Origin: Leptolyngbya sp. Heron Island J
Lineage (GTDB): Bacteria; Cyanobacteriota; Cyanobacteriia; Phormidesmidales; Phormidesmidaceae
Assembly (NCBI RefSeq): GCF_000482245.1
Contig: NZ_AWNH01000060.1
Span: 161,346-225,345, forward strand
DNA: 64,000 bases
Direction: 5' to 3'
Shown: piece after piece, positions 1 through 9,188 of the stretch
Layout: each line of letters starts with the position of its first letter
Numbering within the stretch: position 1 is the stretch's first letter
Made by a program: the position numbers and the translations under genes
The notes under the pieces: generated by a model
Databases searched by the model: none
What the model was told of the DNA's origin: nothing
The model's input: the letters and a program-made list of their open reading frames with translations, nothing else

Positions 1-2
1 TG

Positions 3-98
3 GACGAGTGGCAGGCATTTTTAGAAACCCTTGGCTATCGCTATTGGGAAGAAAACGACAATCCGGCTTACCAGCTTTTTCTGGGAGAGCGACGATAG
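3..98 (+). CDS. ilvA: Threonine ammonia-lyase, C-terminal end (partial)
   Basis: Only the last 31 codons are in the window, in frame from base 3 to a TAG at 96-98. The peptide ends NPAYQLFLGERR, which is the typical end of the C-terminal regulatory (ACT-like) domain of biosynthetic threonine dehydratase. The enzyme deaminates threonine to 2-oxobutyrate, the first step of isoleucine synthesis. Its 3' end overlaps the 3' end of the convergent TspO-like gene by 31 bases. The call rests on this short tail alone. Confidence 0.75.
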   Translation, partial: DEWQAFLETLGYRYWEENDNPAYQLFLGERR

Positions 99-835
99 AC
101 TAGCAGACCCACTAAAATTGCGGCTGTGATCAACGCCGGTATCCAGATGGTGGGCAGAGTTGGGTGTCGTTGAGCAATGGCGATGTCTGCCCAGATAAAC
201 ACTAGCGTAAAGGGGAGGTCCCGTCGTTTGACAATGGCTAGGGCAGCAATCAGATTGGCGATCACAATCATGATGGCAGTCCAGGTGGCTCCTGATAGTC
301 CTAGATCTTGTTTGCCAGATGCATAGATAGCCGAAGCGATATTGACCACGGTCGCCACGGAAATCCACGCTAAATAAATACTAACGGGGCGATTTACCCA
401 GCGTTTACGACGGCTGTTTGGAGGATGCTGGCCTTCTTCTAGTTCGCTGTAGGCCGCAATGAGTGCTAATAAAATCACTAGCATCGCTACCACCGATAGC
501 CAGTAGAGCTGGAGCGTAAACAGATAAATCCAGGCTATCTGGGCGACACAGGCAATAATCAAACACCCGTTAATCCGTTTAATTAATAGCTGATTGCGGT
601 ATTGGCGGCGAGACTGGTGCCAGGCATAGGCAATCAGTCCGACATAAATCACACCCCAGATGCTAAAGGCATAGTTAGCGGGGGTGATGAGCACACCACC
701 AAGGGGACCGTTGGCCAAGTCGGCGACGGTATTGCCATCAATTGGAAAAAAATTTGACAGGGTATTGATCACTAGAGTGCCAACAATGGCTACCCAGGTT
801 GCGATCGCCAGTGTTCTATCCCCCATCCGTCCCAT
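68..835 (-). CDS. TspO/MBR family (tryptophan-rich sensory) membrane protein
   Basis: A 255-residue, very hydrophobic protein with about six to seven predicted membrane segments. The N-terminal half carries PANYAFSIWGVIYVGLIAY, the PxxxFxxxWxxxY pattern seen in TspO/MBR proteins, followed by further tryptophan-containing helices. TspO proteins bind tetrapyrroles and are linked to porphyrin handling and stress responses. This one is longer than the roughly 160-residue bacterial TspO, as in the long cyanobacterial members of the family. The C-terminus is basic (YRRSPRKSW). It converges on ilvA and overlaps it by 31 bases. The substrate is not deducible. Confidence 0.8.
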   Translation of the reverse strand: MGRMGDRTLAIATWVAIVGTLVINTLSNFFPIDGNTVADLANGPLGGVLITPANYAFSIWGVIYVGLIAYAWHQSRRQYRNQLLIKRINGCLIIACVAQIAWIYLFTLQLYWLSVVAMLVILLALIAAYSELEEGQHPPNSRRKRWVNRPVSIYLAWISVATVVNIASAIYASGKQDLGLSGATWTAIMIVIANLIAALAIVKRRDLPFTLVFIWADIAIAQRHPTLPTIWIPALITAAILVGLLVYRRSPRKSW

Positions 836-1138
836 CGTGTCACCTACAGTCTATTTCGTAATTGTGACGTTTCTTGCCAATACTGACCAGGTGAATTTGA
901 CACAAGGCCTATGAAAACTAATACAGGTGCTATAAAGCACTAAATTCCCTATTTCCAGAGGCCGGAAAAGATTTTTGACCCTAAATGCAAAGATGGCGAC
1001 TATGCTGTTTCGACAACGTATGTTGCATATTTCAGCGTCAAGACATGCCATGCATTTAGAACAACTAATCATTTATGCAAACACGGAACCCTGTACAGAA
1101 AGGTCAAAGCCCCAGGGATTGTTATCGTGTAGTCTTAG
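836..1138. other. Intergenic region, no gene supported
   Basis: About 300 bases between the TspO-like gene start and the acetyltransferase stop. It must hold the promoter of the TspO-like gene. A small hairpin (GTGCTATAAAGCAC, 927-940) is visible. Short open frames on both strands are cysteine-rich and low in plausibility, and I reject them as genes. Confidence 0.4.
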
Positions 1139-1774
1139 TTATTCAGCTTTGATCACCCTGGGCTTTTGAGGACGACAGGGTGAACCAACACAAATATATT
1201 GAGCTGGCATATCCTTGAAAACGCTACTGCGAGCTCCGATTAAGGCGTTGGCACCAATTCTGACACCCGGTGCAACAAAGCAATCGGTAGCTATCCAGGC
1301 TCCGTTTTCAATCACAATCGGAGCAGTCATGAGTGCAAAGCAGGGGTCGTTAATATCATGACTGCCGGTGCACAGGTAGGATTTTTGAGACACAACACAG
1401 TGCTGGCCTAAGCGAATCGGAGCCAAGCTATAAAAGGTGACGTCTTCTCCTACCCAGCTATAGTCACCAATTTCGACTTTCCAAGGATAGGTAAAACGGG
1501 CTGATGGACGAATAACTACATTTTTACCAACCTTGGCACCAAAAAGCCTGAGTAAAGCAGAGCGTGGACCATGGGCGGTATGCAGAGTGAGAGGAAATAC
1601 CACGGCTTGTACCAACCACCACAGCATCACGTACCACTTAGGACGACCAACATCAAAGCCGGGCTGATGATAGCGACTCAAATCGACCAGGGATGGCGGA
1701 CCAAAATCAGTATCAGGCTGTGGTTGAACGTTAGTAAATGTGCCAGAAGAAATGTTAGACGTGCCGTTAATCAT
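1139..1774 (-). CDS. WcaF/HpsU-type exopolysaccharide O-acetyltransferase
   Basis: A 211-residue left-handed beta-helix (hexapeptide repeat) acetyltransferase. After a W-rich N-terminal part (PKWYVMLWWLVQAVVFPLT) come hexapeptide turns such as IGDYSWVGEDV, IENGAWIATDCFVAPGVRIG and IGARSSVFKDMPA, and the family-typical SHDI motif containing the likely catalytic histidine. It resembles colanic-acid WcaF and the cyanobacterial hormogonium-polysaccharide enzyme HpsU. It transfers acetyl groups to sugars of a secreted polysaccharide. Its ATG shares one base with the stop codon of the upstream glycosyltransferase (TAATG at 1772-1776), so the two are probably translationally coupled. Confidence 0.82.
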   Translation of the reverse strand: MINGTSNISSGTFTNVQPQPDTDFGPPSLVDLSRYHQPGFDVGRPKWYVMLWWLVQAVVFPLTLHTAHGPRSALLRLFGAKVGKNVVIRPSARFTYPWKVEIGDYSWVGEDVTFYSLAPIRLGQHCVVSQKSYLCTGSHDINDPCFALMTAPIVIENGAWIATDCFVAPGVRIGANALIGARSSVFKDMPAQYICVGSPCRPQKPRVIKAE

Positions 1775-2715
1775 TAAACATCACCTACCAAAGCGGCTTT
1801 GGGATTTTCCTTAGTTTTGTCTTTATCAGTCAGATTGAGGCTGCCGCCAAACTGCAATTCATAGAGTTTGACACCAATTTGATATTCATACTGACTGAGC
1901 AGCCGTCCGTAGATATAGCCGGGATATCCATCCAAAAAACCAAGGCGAATAAAATAAAACAGCACAAACCGCAGAAATGGTTTGAAAGGTAAACGGACCC
2001 AGATTTTTTTAAAAAATCGCTTGCGTTGAACAGAGTCGCCAAAAAGGTTGGCCCCAATGGTGCCATCGTCTCCCATGCCGGTCAGTAAGTTGTAGTATAC
2101 TCGTGCTTCCCAGTTGGAGTAGCGATTGTGGCGAGCCAACCAATGGAACAAATCACGAAAATCGATATGGAGCATATCGTTCTTGAGATAGCCGACATTA
2201 CCGCCTTCAATCACGACGTGCTCATGGACTTCGTTATCCCCGGTATTTTGAATTTCTTCGGTATTTAGATTCTCGTAACGGCCTTTGACATGGCGGAAAA
2301 ACCGCATGTTCCAGTCAGGATATTTACCGCCGTGACGAATCCACTTGCCTAAAAAGTACACCCGGCGATTGAGATAGCAGCCGTCTAATGTATCGGCTGT
2401 AATCACCTCTGCCATCTCTGTCCAAAGTTCAGGGGTAATACGTTCATCACAATCGACAATCAGTACCCATTCGTTACGAAACGGTAGATTATCTAGGGAC
2501 CAGTTTTTTTTCTTGGGCCAACGTCCGTTGAAATCAAACTGAACCACATGCGCACCATAGGATTCTGCAATCTCAACCGAGCGATCTTCGCTATGGGAGT
2601 CCACTACAAAGACCTCATCTGCCTGAGCAACGCTTTCTAGACAAGCGGGCAGATTGGCTTCTTCGTTTTTGGCAGGAATTAGTACAGAAACCGGAACTTT
2701 GGTGGCAGTGCTCAT
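1774..2715 (-). CDS. Family 2 glycosyltransferase (exopolysaccharide)
   Basis: A 313-residue GT-A enzyme. The chosen ATG (2713-2715) gives MSTATKVPVSVLIPAKNEE, so the GT2 fold starts at once. The longer open frame to 2790 only adds a non-conserved leader. Visible motifs are VDCDERI (DxD-type metal and nucleotide-sugar site), NTEEIQN and FGGKYPDW-like elements close to the WaaE/KdtX group. The C-terminal part is hydrophobic (LRFVLFYFIRLGFLDG), which suggests membrane attachment. It probably adds a sugar during exopolysaccharide or lipid-linked oligosaccharide assembly. It is coupled to the acetyltransferase by a one-base overlap. Confidence 0.85.
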   Translation of the reverse strand: MSTATKVPVSVLIPAKNEEANLPACLESVAQADEVFVVDSHSEDRSVEIAESYGAHVVQFDFNGRWPKKKNWSLDNLPFRNEWVLIVDCDERITPELWTEMAEVITADTLDGCYLNRRVYFLGKWIRHGGKYPDWNMRFFRHVKGRYENLNTEEIQNTGDNEVHEHVVIEGGNVGYLKNDMLHIDFRDLFHWLARHNRYSNWEARVYYNLLTGMGDDGTIGANLFGDSVQRKRFFKKIWVRLPFKPFLRFVLFYFIRLGFLDGYPGYIYGRLLSQYEYQIGVKLYELQFGGSLNLTDKDKTKENPKAALVGDV

Positions 2716-2957
2716 GGCAAATGGAAATCTAAATAAACGGTAGATAGCTATTTGAAACGCAGATATTGGGGAACGTGCTCCAGGCAACATCTTCGTTGCA
2801 ACCAGATTTCGCTACAAGCGGTTAATCCATCATTGAGTTAATTTGCCGTTACTAATTCAGAAGATAAACCGATCTGTTAGAAATGCCATACATCAGCATT
2901 TTGCAGATGAAATCATAGTTCAGTTCAGCAACGGCTTCATTTAATTATGGTGTCATG

Positions 2958-3902
2958 CTAAGCAGATGACTTAGCCGATTTGTAGGGTTTTACCAAATAT
3001 CGTAGAACACTACCTAAATACCCTAGTTGACCGTAGGCATAGGCTAAGTTCTCAAATCGTTGGGCTGGGTCGTTAACATATTTAACGGTTTTGTAGACAC
3101 CGCGCACAAGTCGTTCACCTCCCCATTTTAGTTGGGCAACACCAGCACGCCCAGACACTTGTTCACGGTAGCATTCACTAATACCCTGCCACCAACTGCG
3201 GCTTAAAAACCAACCGGGCTTAAGGCGGGCTGGGGATACGTTATGGGCGGCTAAGGCGTCGGGCACATACACTACATGCCAGCTGTTTTTTAGGGCTAGC
3301 TGGGTCATGTGTAGCTCTTCATTGGAGAGCAGGTTTTTGCCAATCCGCCCCAGGTTAACGTCAAATCCGCCTACGGAATCGAGAAAGGTTTTGCGTAGAG
3401 AATAGTTGAGGCCGCGAGGGGTGAGATTTGGATTTTTGATGTATTGGACTTGATTGCCGAGATCATAGGCCCCTAATCCACTAGCTAAGTCGTCTGATAG
3501 CCAGGCGGGTGGACGGTGTACCCCAGGGGGCCAGAGTAAGGTAACTTTGCCTCCTGCGATCGCAACCTTGCTATCTTTCTCATACACCTCCACCAGTGAG
3601 GCGAGCCATTGAGCACTTGCGATCGCATCGTCATCAAGATAGGCCAGAATATCCCCATTAGCTGTGTTTGCCCCAGTATTACGCGCCGTTGAAAGCCCCA
3701 ATGTGGGCTCATACACGTAGCGTAGTCGCGGGTCTGATAACCGTGGCTGGACTACTTCTGCTGTGGTGTCGGTTGAGGCATTATCCACCACGATGACTTC
3801 AATATCCTCAAGTGTCTGGGCCAGCAAACTATCGATAGCGGCCCCCAAATATTGATCGCGATTGTGGGTGCAAATAATGGCGGAAATAGATAGCTCAGCC
3901 AT
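2958..3902 (-). CDS. Family 2 glycosyltransferase (exopolysaccharide)
   Basis: A 314-residue GT2 protein. It begins SISAIICTHNRDQYLGAAI, has VIVVDNASTDTT in the nucleotide-binding strand, AYLDDDAIA as the DxD motif and a GGFD plus NEEL acceptor-site region near residues 175-195. The C-terminal region has no clear transmembrane anchor. It lies 242 bases upstream of the second glycosyltransferase on the same strand and probably belongs to the same polysaccharide locus. In filamentous cyanobacteria comparable GT2 genes occur in hps (hormogonium polysaccharide) loci. The specific hps name cannot be assigned from sequence alone. Confidence 0.85.
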   Translation of the reverse strand: MAELSISAIICTHNRDQYLGAAIDSLLAQTLEDIEVIVVDNASTDTTAEVVQPRLSDPRLRYVYEPTLGLSTARNTGANTANGDILAYLDDDAIASAQWLASLVEVYEKDSKVAIAGGKVTLLWPPGVHRPPAWLSDDLASGLGAYDLGNQVQYIKNPNLTPRGLNYSLRKTFLDSVGGFDVNLGRIGKNLLSNEELHMTQLALKNSWHVVYVPDALAAHNVSPARLKPGWFLSRSWWQGISECYREQVSGRAGVAQLKWGGERLVRGVYKTVKYVNDPAQRFENLAYAYGQLGYLGSVLRYLVKPYKSAKSSA

Positions 3903-4254
3903 AAAAATCTTGAATACAAAAGAGCAATATCAAAAAAAGTAGCGAGTAACGCTATGACAGGAATAAAAAATTAGACAAGCCGGTGCCACCGCCGGTATAG
4001 ATATCAAATAAGAGTTAGTAGTACACCCGTGAAAAGAATATAAACTCGTAAGGCCAGCTGTATGGAATACATCTGTACAAATGAGCTATGGGGCTCTGCT
4101 CAAAATTCCCGATTCACGATCGATGTACTCATTAAACTTTACTGAAGTTATGCAATTGAGTCTTAGATATCAAGTTCTGTTTATGTAGTCTTCAAACGTA
4201 TAAAGTCTCCTTAGTTGGTTATTCTTCTGCTCCTAATCTGATATTTTTGTGCCT
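3903..4254. other. Divergent intergenic region, promoters expected
   Basis: About 350 AT-rich bases between a minus-strand glycosyltransferase and plus-strand deoC, so promoters for both directions should lie here. I see no convincing open frame, RNA gene or long inverted repeat. Confidence 0.35.
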
Positions 4255-4935
4255 ATGAGTTTTGACCCTGATATTGATCTGGCTCCATACATTGATCATT
4301 CTCTACTGATACCCACGGCGACCCTAGAGCACGTTGATCACTGGTGTGCAGAGACCCAGCGCTATGGATTTGCCAGCGTTTGTGTATATCCCGTCCATGT
4401 TAAACGTGCGGTTGAGAACTTGCATGAAAGCCCGATGGCTGTCAGTACCGTCATTGGTTTTCCTACGGGGGCTGATACCTCAGCTAGTAAACTCTTTGCT
4501 GCCCAAGAAGCTACCGAAAACGGTGCTACCGAACTCGATGTGGTCATTAATCTTGGCTGGGTTAAATCGGGTCAGTTAGAGCAGGTCCATACAGAATTGG
4601 CCCAAATTGTCGAAGCGACAGGGCAATCTGTAAAAGCAATTCTGGAAATGGCCCTGTTGGATGAGTCTGAAAAAAGGCTGGCGGCAGATGTCTGTATGGA
4701 AGCGGGGGTGAGCTTTCTGAAGACCAGCACAGGGTGGCATGGTGGAGCGACTGTCGAAGACATCCGTCTGCTTAAACAAATTGCCCGTGGTCGGGTTGGC
4801 ATTAAGGCCTCTGGCGGTATTCGGACTCCTGCTCAAGCGATGGCACTGATTGAAGCAGGGGCCACACGTTTAGGTACCTCCCGTGGGCCAGATATCTTAC
4901 GGCAGCGGACCGCTGAGCCTCAGCTGACCGATTAA
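4255..4935 (+). CDS. deoC: Deoxyribose-phosphate aldolase
   Basis: A 226-residue class I aldolase that splits 2-deoxyribose 5-phosphate into glyceraldehyde 3-phosphate and acetaldehyde in deoxynucleoside salvage. The active-site pattern is complete: Asp95 in [11 protein letters not shown], the Schiff-base Lys156 in SFLKTSTGW and the second lysine, Lys184, in [12 protein letters not shown] chose the ATG at 4255; a GTG two codons upstream (4249) is possible. No Shine-Dalgarno sequence is obvious for either. It stands alone, downstream of a divergent polysaccharide operon, and its neighbours do not suggest a nucleoside catabolic operon. Confidence 0.95.
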   Translation: MSFDPDIDLAPYIDHSLLIPTATLEHVDHWCAETQRYGFASVCVYPVHVKRAVENLHESPMAVSTVIGFPTGADTSASKLFAAQEATENGATELDVVINLGWVKSGQLEQVHTELAQIVEATGQSVKAILEMALLDESEKRLAADVCMEAGVSFLKTSTGWHGGATVEDIRLLKQIARGRVGIKASGGIRTPAQAMALIEAGATRLGTSRGPDILRQRTAEPQLTD

Positions 4936-5072
4936 AATAGCCACGCTGCCTGGCATACACCCATTAGAAACGCTCAAGGATTAAAAAAACTGCATATTTT
5001 TTCTAGTGATTTGCCCTCAACGGTAACTCTGTCGGGCACTATTAAGTATGATGTAGCACTCTGTGACCACAC

Positions 5073-5855
5073 ATGACTCCCTCTGCTCAATCGACGGGTA
5101 ATGCGCCATCCCCCATTGCCGCTCTAGCCCTCAAGCTAGTGGGTGGCATCACTATTTTGGCCGCCTTAGTGGATTTTTTGGTGCTACTCCTACCTCCAGA
5201 TTTACTTAACCGTGCTTGGCAAATTAGCACCACTACACAGCTAGTGGATCGTGGCATTGTGCCTCTGGTTGGTATTGCTTTGCTATTCACTGGTTATTGG
5301 ATTGATAGCTATGTTGCTGGCAAACGCGGTCGTGCCAATCTGATGCTAGATGCTCGCTTTTGGACCTGCATTTTGGCGTGTATCTTGGGACTGATTTTTG
5401 CAGTTCTCACTCCAATTCATATGAATAATGTGCGTCTCCAGAGTAGAGATGCGCTGACTCAGGTGTCTGAAGAGGCTAGTGAAGCGACAACTCAGTTAGA
5501 GCAACGCTTGAATGCAGAGGTGACTCAGCAACGCGATCGCATCAGTACCTTACTGAGCAATCCTGATCAAATCGATCAGCTAGTGGCTAGCGGTAATGTC
5601 ACAGAGGAGCAGGCGGCTCAAATTCGACAGTTTGAAGAGAATCCAGAATCACTGGATGAGTTTCTCTCGGGTCAAGCTTCTCAGTTACGCACACGTCTGG
5701 AAACCGAAATCGGCACCCGGCGTGAAGAAGCAACACAGCGTGTTCGTTCTGAAGCCACCAAAGCTAGCATCCGGATTTCCTTAAGTAGCATTTTGCTAGC
5801 CATCGGCTATATCGGTATTGGTATCAGCGGCGTCAGACGACTTCTGGCTATTTAA
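5073..5855 (+). CDS. hpsJ: HpsJ-like membrane coiled-coil protein
   Basis: A 260-residue protein with hydrophobic segments near residues 20-42, 62-80 and 90-113. A charged, Glu/Gln/Arg-rich coiled-coil region (about 120-230) follows, then a C-terminal membrane segment (about 232-256). This architecture matches HpsJ-family proteins. In Nostoc punctiforme hpsJ belongs to the locus for the polysaccharide secreted by motile hormogonia. The nearby glycosyltransferases, HpsU/WcaF-like enzyme and CsaB-like gene fit a polysaccharide role. The biochemical function of the family is unknown, and the name is assigned by architecture and resemblance, not by search. A palindrome lies 16 bases after its stop. 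Confidence 0.65.
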   Translation: MTPSAQSTGNAPSPIAALALKLVGGITILAALVDFLVLLLPPDLLNRAWQISTTTQLVDRGIVPLVGIALLFTGYWIDSYVAGKRGRANLMLDARFWTCILACILGLIFAVLTPIHMNNVRLQSRDALTQVSEEASEATTQLEQRLNAEVTQQRDRISTLLSNPDQIDQLVASGNVTEEQAAQIRQFEENPESLDEFLSGQASQLRTRLETEIGTRREEATQRVRSEATKASIRISLSSILLAIGYIGIGISGVRRLLAI

Positions 5856-5871
5856 TCGAGCGATTTTTAAT

Positions 5872-5899
5872 GTAGGGCCGTTCCATGGAACGGCCCTAC
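5872..5899. repeat. Perfect 28-bp palindrome between hpsJ-like gene and selO
   Basis: The two 14-base halves are exact reverse complements. The left half is GTAGGGCCGTTCCA and the centre is CCATGG. It sits between convergent genes and overlaps the last codon of selO: the selO TAG stop is read from its right edge. It is related in sequence to the palindromes at 22175-22210 and 52431-52470 (shared GTAGGG(G/C)CGTT core). It could act as a bidirectional terminator, but no T-run follows. Confidence 0.85.
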
Positions 5900-7344
5900 C
5901 TGTCGTTGAACGGTTGCTGAATTTTTGCCAGTAGCTCATAAAACGGTTGCCAGTTATCTTCAGCCACAATCGGCTCCCAAATAGCTTCAATTTCAGGTCG
6001 TAGTAAAACAACTATAGGATTACTCTGACGTAAACAGTCAGCGACCTGGGTGATTTCAGTTGCTGATAAGGTTGCTAGGCAGGTGTGATAGTGCAGTCGC
6101 CAGGCCTCTAGCAGTGCAGCGGCATCATCATCAGACTTGTCCATAGTTGTCTGTAAAATTTGCTCTGGCCCGTTACACCAGTGCTTGGAAAATTGTCCTG
6201 TGAGCCCCGAAAAAAAGTCGTGATACCGTACATGGGTGTTTTCCAGTAGCTCCAGGGTAAGCCGCAGTAGTTCATCCCCTAGCTCCGATTGCAGGTCTCT
6301 GAAGCCCAATTTAGCCAGAATCCGCTGTTTATAAGCAGCATAGTAATGACTCCGATAGGACGCCAGGCCAGTTTCTAAATCTGATGCCGACATAATCAGC
6401 CCCAGCGGCTTTTGTAGCATCCATAAATTCCACTCACAGATTCGAGGCTGGTTACCGTAGCTATAACGCCCCATATAATCGAAGTAAGCGGCTGTAAATC
6501 GGGGATTAAACTCGTCCATAAAAGCATAAGGGCCATAATCGAAGCTTTCCCCAGTAATCGACATATTGTCGGTATTGAGAACGGCGTGGCAAAACCCTAC
6601 GGACATCCATTGAGCTGCCAGTTGAGCTATCCGCTGTACTAGCTCAGCGTAAAACTGGCCATAGCGTTCTTGTGGATCCTGAATTGCCATTAAATGGGAG
6701 TAATAGACCTCGATCACATGGTCTATTAAGGGAGTCATCAAATCAGCACGACCCAAATAATGCAATCGCTCAAACGTGCCAAATCGAATGTGAGATTTGC
6801 TAAAACGTACCATTACCGAGGAGCGAGTCGGTGATGGCTCATCTCCTCGCCAAAGATTTTCGCCCGTTTCCACCAGAGTCAAGCAGCGAGATGTATTGAC
6901 CCCAAGCGCATGTAACGCCTCTGAGGCTAGTACTTCTCGAACGCCTCCCTTCAGCGTCAGTCGCCCATCTCCATTGCGAGAGTAAGGTGTGGTGCCTGAC
7001 CCTTTAGTACCAAAGTCATAGAGCACGCCATCGATGCCTCGCACCTGACCATGAAGAAAGCCTCGACCATCCCCTAGCATGGGATTGTAATCACCAAACT
7101 GATACCCGTGGTAACGCAGGGCTAGTAGGGGAGACCGCTGTTGAAACTGTCCAAAGGCTTCAATAAAGTCAAAGTCGTTGACGGTTTCTGGCTGTAAGCC
7201 CAATCGAGGTAGTAAATCGTCATTCCGAAACCGCAGAATATGCTGAGGAAAGTCGGCTGCGGTAACAATGTCGTAGTAGTCATTTCCTAGGGCCTCTACC
7301 GCAGGCTCATAGGTCAGATTTAGAAAAGGGTTCTCAGTGCTCAA
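5896..7344 (-). CDS. selO: SelO/YdiU family protein adenylyltransferase (pseudokinase fold)
   Basis: A 482-residue member of the SelO (UPF0061/YdiU) family, which transfers AMP from ATP to hydroxyl side chains of proteins in redox stress responses. Diagnostic motifs are [18 protein letters not shown] (79-96), [18 protein letters not shown] (111-128, nucleotide loop), [15 protein letters not shown] (178-192) and the metal-binding NTDN (257-260) followed by DYGP (269-272). The bacterial proteins have no C-terminal selenocysteine, and this one ends FNDR. Its TAG stop comes from the palindrome at 5872-5899, so the extreme C-terminus may have been reset by that element. Confidence 0.92.
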   Translation of the reverse strand: MSTENPFLNLTYEPAVEALGNDYYDIVTAADFPQHILRFRNDDLLPRLGLQPETVNDFDFIEAFGQFQQRSPLLALRYHGYQFGDYNPMLGDGRGFLHGQVRGIDGVLYDFGTKGSGTTPYSRNGDGRLTLKGGVREVLASEALHALGVNTSRCLTLVETGENLWRGDEPSPTRSSVMVRFSKSHIRFGTFERLHYLGRADLMTPLIDHVIEVYYSHLMAIQDPQERYGQFYAELVQRIAQLAAQWMSVGFCHAVLNTDNMSITGESFDYGPYAFMDEFNPRFTAAYFDYMGRYSYGNQPRICEWNLWMLQKPLGLIMSASDLETGLASYRSHYYAAYKQRILAKLGFRDLQSELGDELLRLTLELLENTHVRYHDFFSGLTGQFSKHWCNGPEQILQTTMDKSDDDAAALLEAWRLHYHTCLATLSATEITQVADCLRQSNPIVVLLRPEIEAIWEPIVAEDNWQPFYELLAKIQQPFNDR

Positions 7345-7402
7345 GGTAGATTTTAGATATCAATGTCCTCAGCTTCAGTATCCAACAGCCAGTCAGGCTC
7401 TG

Positions 7403-7702
7403 CTAGGTATTGCTGCGTCTGGCTTGCTTTCCTTTCACGGCGTTTCTAAAGCCAAGCACGACCAAAATATTAGAGAGTGTGAGAAATAACTCAGCGCTGC
7501 CGTGGAGCCAATCCACATTGGCTAACTCCAAACCATAGATTTTCTGGGCATAAATGCCAGCTGGGATGGTGACGGCCACAAATATTAACAGCACATAGAA
7601 TCCAATTAAAGCCAGTCGAGGCGTCTGGCCTGATTTGGTTAAGAAATAAAGAAATCCCAGATAGGGAAATAGGGAAACAGCAAACAATGTTTCTTTAGAC
7701 AC
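7403..7702 (-). CDS. DUF3593 family membrane protein
   Basis: A 99-residue protein with about three membrane segments (LFAVSLFPYLGFLYFL, LIGFYVLLIFVAVTIPAGI, FLTLSNILVVLGF) and a basic tail. I place the start at the GTG at 7702, giving (M)SKETLFAVSLFPYLGF. The open frame continues upstream to 7735, but that part lies inside the neighbouring gene. The start overlaps the DUF2499 stop by eight bases (GTGTCTAA), which indicates translational coupling. DUF3593 proteins are found in cyanobacteria and plastids, commonly beside DUF2499. Their function is unknown. Confidence 0.75.
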   Translation of the reverse strand: MSKETLFAVSLFPYLGFLYFLTKSGQTPRLALIGFYVLLIFVAVTIPAGIYAQKIYGLELANVDWLHGSAELFLTLSNILVVLGFRNAVKGKQARRSNT

Positions 7703-7991
7703 GGGCCTGCCTCCAGATGTGCCAGGCGGCTGCACAGACGGTGCAGTTGCCTACTACGGTCATAGTGGCCTGCAAAATAACTAGCCAGCTGAGATTGGGG
7801 GAATTATCAAACAAGTGCCAGGTGCAGGCACACATGGCGCTGATCAAAGCTGGTAGCATGCCGAATGATAGCCACTTCCAGGCGGACCAGCCGCTGACAT
7901 CAGCAAACTGCCAGACAAAATAGATGGCGGCAATCCATTCAATCACGCTGGAGATGTGAACCATCCAGGTAGGTATCGAGAGAGCGTGCAT
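7695..7991 (-). CDS. DUF2499 (Ycf49-like) membrane protein
   Basis: A 98-residue protein that begins MHALSIPTWMVHISSVIEW and contains MLPALISAMCACTWHLFDN, both hallmarks of the DUF2499/Ycf49 family conserved in cyanobacteria and red-algal plastids. It has three predicted membrane segments with conserved Trp, His and Cys residues. It is the first gene of a two-gene unit with DUF3593, overlapping it by eight bases. The restriction to oxygenic phototrophs suggests a thylakoid or light-related role, but none is established. Confidence 0.82.
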   Translation of the reverse strand: MHALSIPTWMVHISSVIEWIAAIYFVWQFADVSGWSAWKWLSFGMLPALISAMCACTWHLFDNSPNLSWLVILQATMTVVGNCTVCAAAWHIWRQARV

Positions 7992-8111
7992 AGGCGAAGA
8001 ATGGCAATGGGCAACGAGCAGTAGTGGTATCCCCTGGTGGGTGCCTTGGGATAACCACGGGCACTAGTCTAAAGTAGATTCGGCGGGACAGTAAGGGGTA
8101 GCGTTATAAAC

Positions 8112-9188
8112 ATGCGAGCAGTGTTGTGTGGCTACTACGGCATGGGCAATGGTGGGGATGAGGCGCTGTTGGCCACATTGCTGCAGCTGTTGCCGAAATC
8201 GGTGACGCCGATTGTGCTGTCGGGTAACCCCCAGGAAACAGCACAGCGCTATGACGTAGAAGCCGTGCCACGTAAGTCGTTACCTGCTGTTTGGGCCGCT
8301 CTGCGACGCTCTCAAGTATTTATCTGGGGTGGTGGCAGCCTGATGCAGGATGCTACCAGTGCTATAAATCCGCTTTATTACGGGGGAGTGATGAAGCTAG
8401 CCCAATGGATGGGGCTACGCACCCTTGCCTGGGGGCAGGGGATTGGCCCTTTGCGACGACGTAGCAGCCAATGGTTTACCCGTTGGGTCCTCAAACACTG
8501 TGATGCGGTTAGTGTGCGTGATGGAGCCTCGGCTCGGCTGGTAACTGATTGGGGAGTTGATTGTAAATTAGCCCCAGATCCAGTGTGGGCGCTTAAGTCT
8601 TCTCATTTACCGGGATTTGCGGATTTGCCGGCCCCTCGCATTGCTGTTGTATTGCGGGCTCATCCTCACTTGACGACCGAACGATTGGCAAATTTAACCA
8701 AAGCGATCGCAGATTTTCAGACGGCTACACAGACCTGTGTGGTTTTGCTGCCGTTTCAACCGGCTAAAGATGGCGCGATCGCAACCCACATTGCCCGACA
8801 TCTCAAAGGCCCTTACAAAATTATCGAGGTAGGCGACCCGGTGCAGCTCAAGGGTGTTTTTCGCGGGATTGAAATGGCCATTGCCATGCGGTTTCACGGA
8901 GTTGTGATGGCGGCGGCAGAAGGCTGTCGTTGTTTTGCCATCAGCTATGACCCTAAAGTCACCCAGATTATGCAAGAACTCTCGCTGCCGGGCTGGGGGA
9001 TCTTGCCTGACACGCCACTACCGCTGATTCCCGATGATGCTTATGCTATGACCCAGCAATGGTTAGAACACTATGCCAATGGTGATGGCCTTAGCGATGT
9101 ACAGGTGCGATCGCACGTTGACCGTGCCTTAATTCACAGGGCGCTGCTGCAACAAGTTATTGGTACAGATATTCGAGGTGCAGTGTAA
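8112..9188 (+). CDS. csaB: CsaB-type polysaccharide pyruvyl transferase
   Basis: A 358-residue protein starting MRAVLCGYYGMGNGGDEALL, the glycine-rich N-terminus of the CsaB/polysaccharide pyruvyl transferase family. Further motifs are VFIWGGGSLMQDATS, LAWGQGIGPL, VSVRDGASARL, LAPDPVWAL and AMRFHGVVMAAAEG with the conserved MRFH. The family adds ketal-linked pyruvate to cell-surface polysaccharide, making it acidic; in Bacillus anthracis this anchors S-layer proteins. In cyanobacteria it likely modifies exopolysaccharide or secondary wall polymers. The gene contains three HIP1 sites. It is divergent from the DUF2499 pair. Confidence 0.9.
   Translation: MRAVLCGYYGMGNGGDEALLATLLQLLPKSVTPIVLSGNPQETAQRYDVEAVPRKSLPAVWAALRRSQVFIWGGGSLMQDATSAINPLYYGGVMKLAQWMGLRTLAWGQGIGPLRRRSSQWFTRWVLKHCDAVSVRDGASARLVTDWGVDCKLAPDPVWALKSSHLPGFADLPAPRIAVVLRAHPHLTTERLANLTKAIADFQTATQTCVVLLPFQPAKDGAIATHIARHLKGPYKIIEVGDPVQLKGVFRGIEMAIAMRFHGVVMAAAEGCRCFAISYDPKVTQIMQELSLPGWGILPDTPLPLIPDDAYAMTQQWLEHYANGDGLSDVQVRSHVDRALIHRALLQQVIGTDIRGAV

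Noticed and set aside
851..1072. 73-codon cysteine-rich minus-strand frame
   Set aside because: Lies in an intergenic promoter region, atypical composition, no family resemblance.
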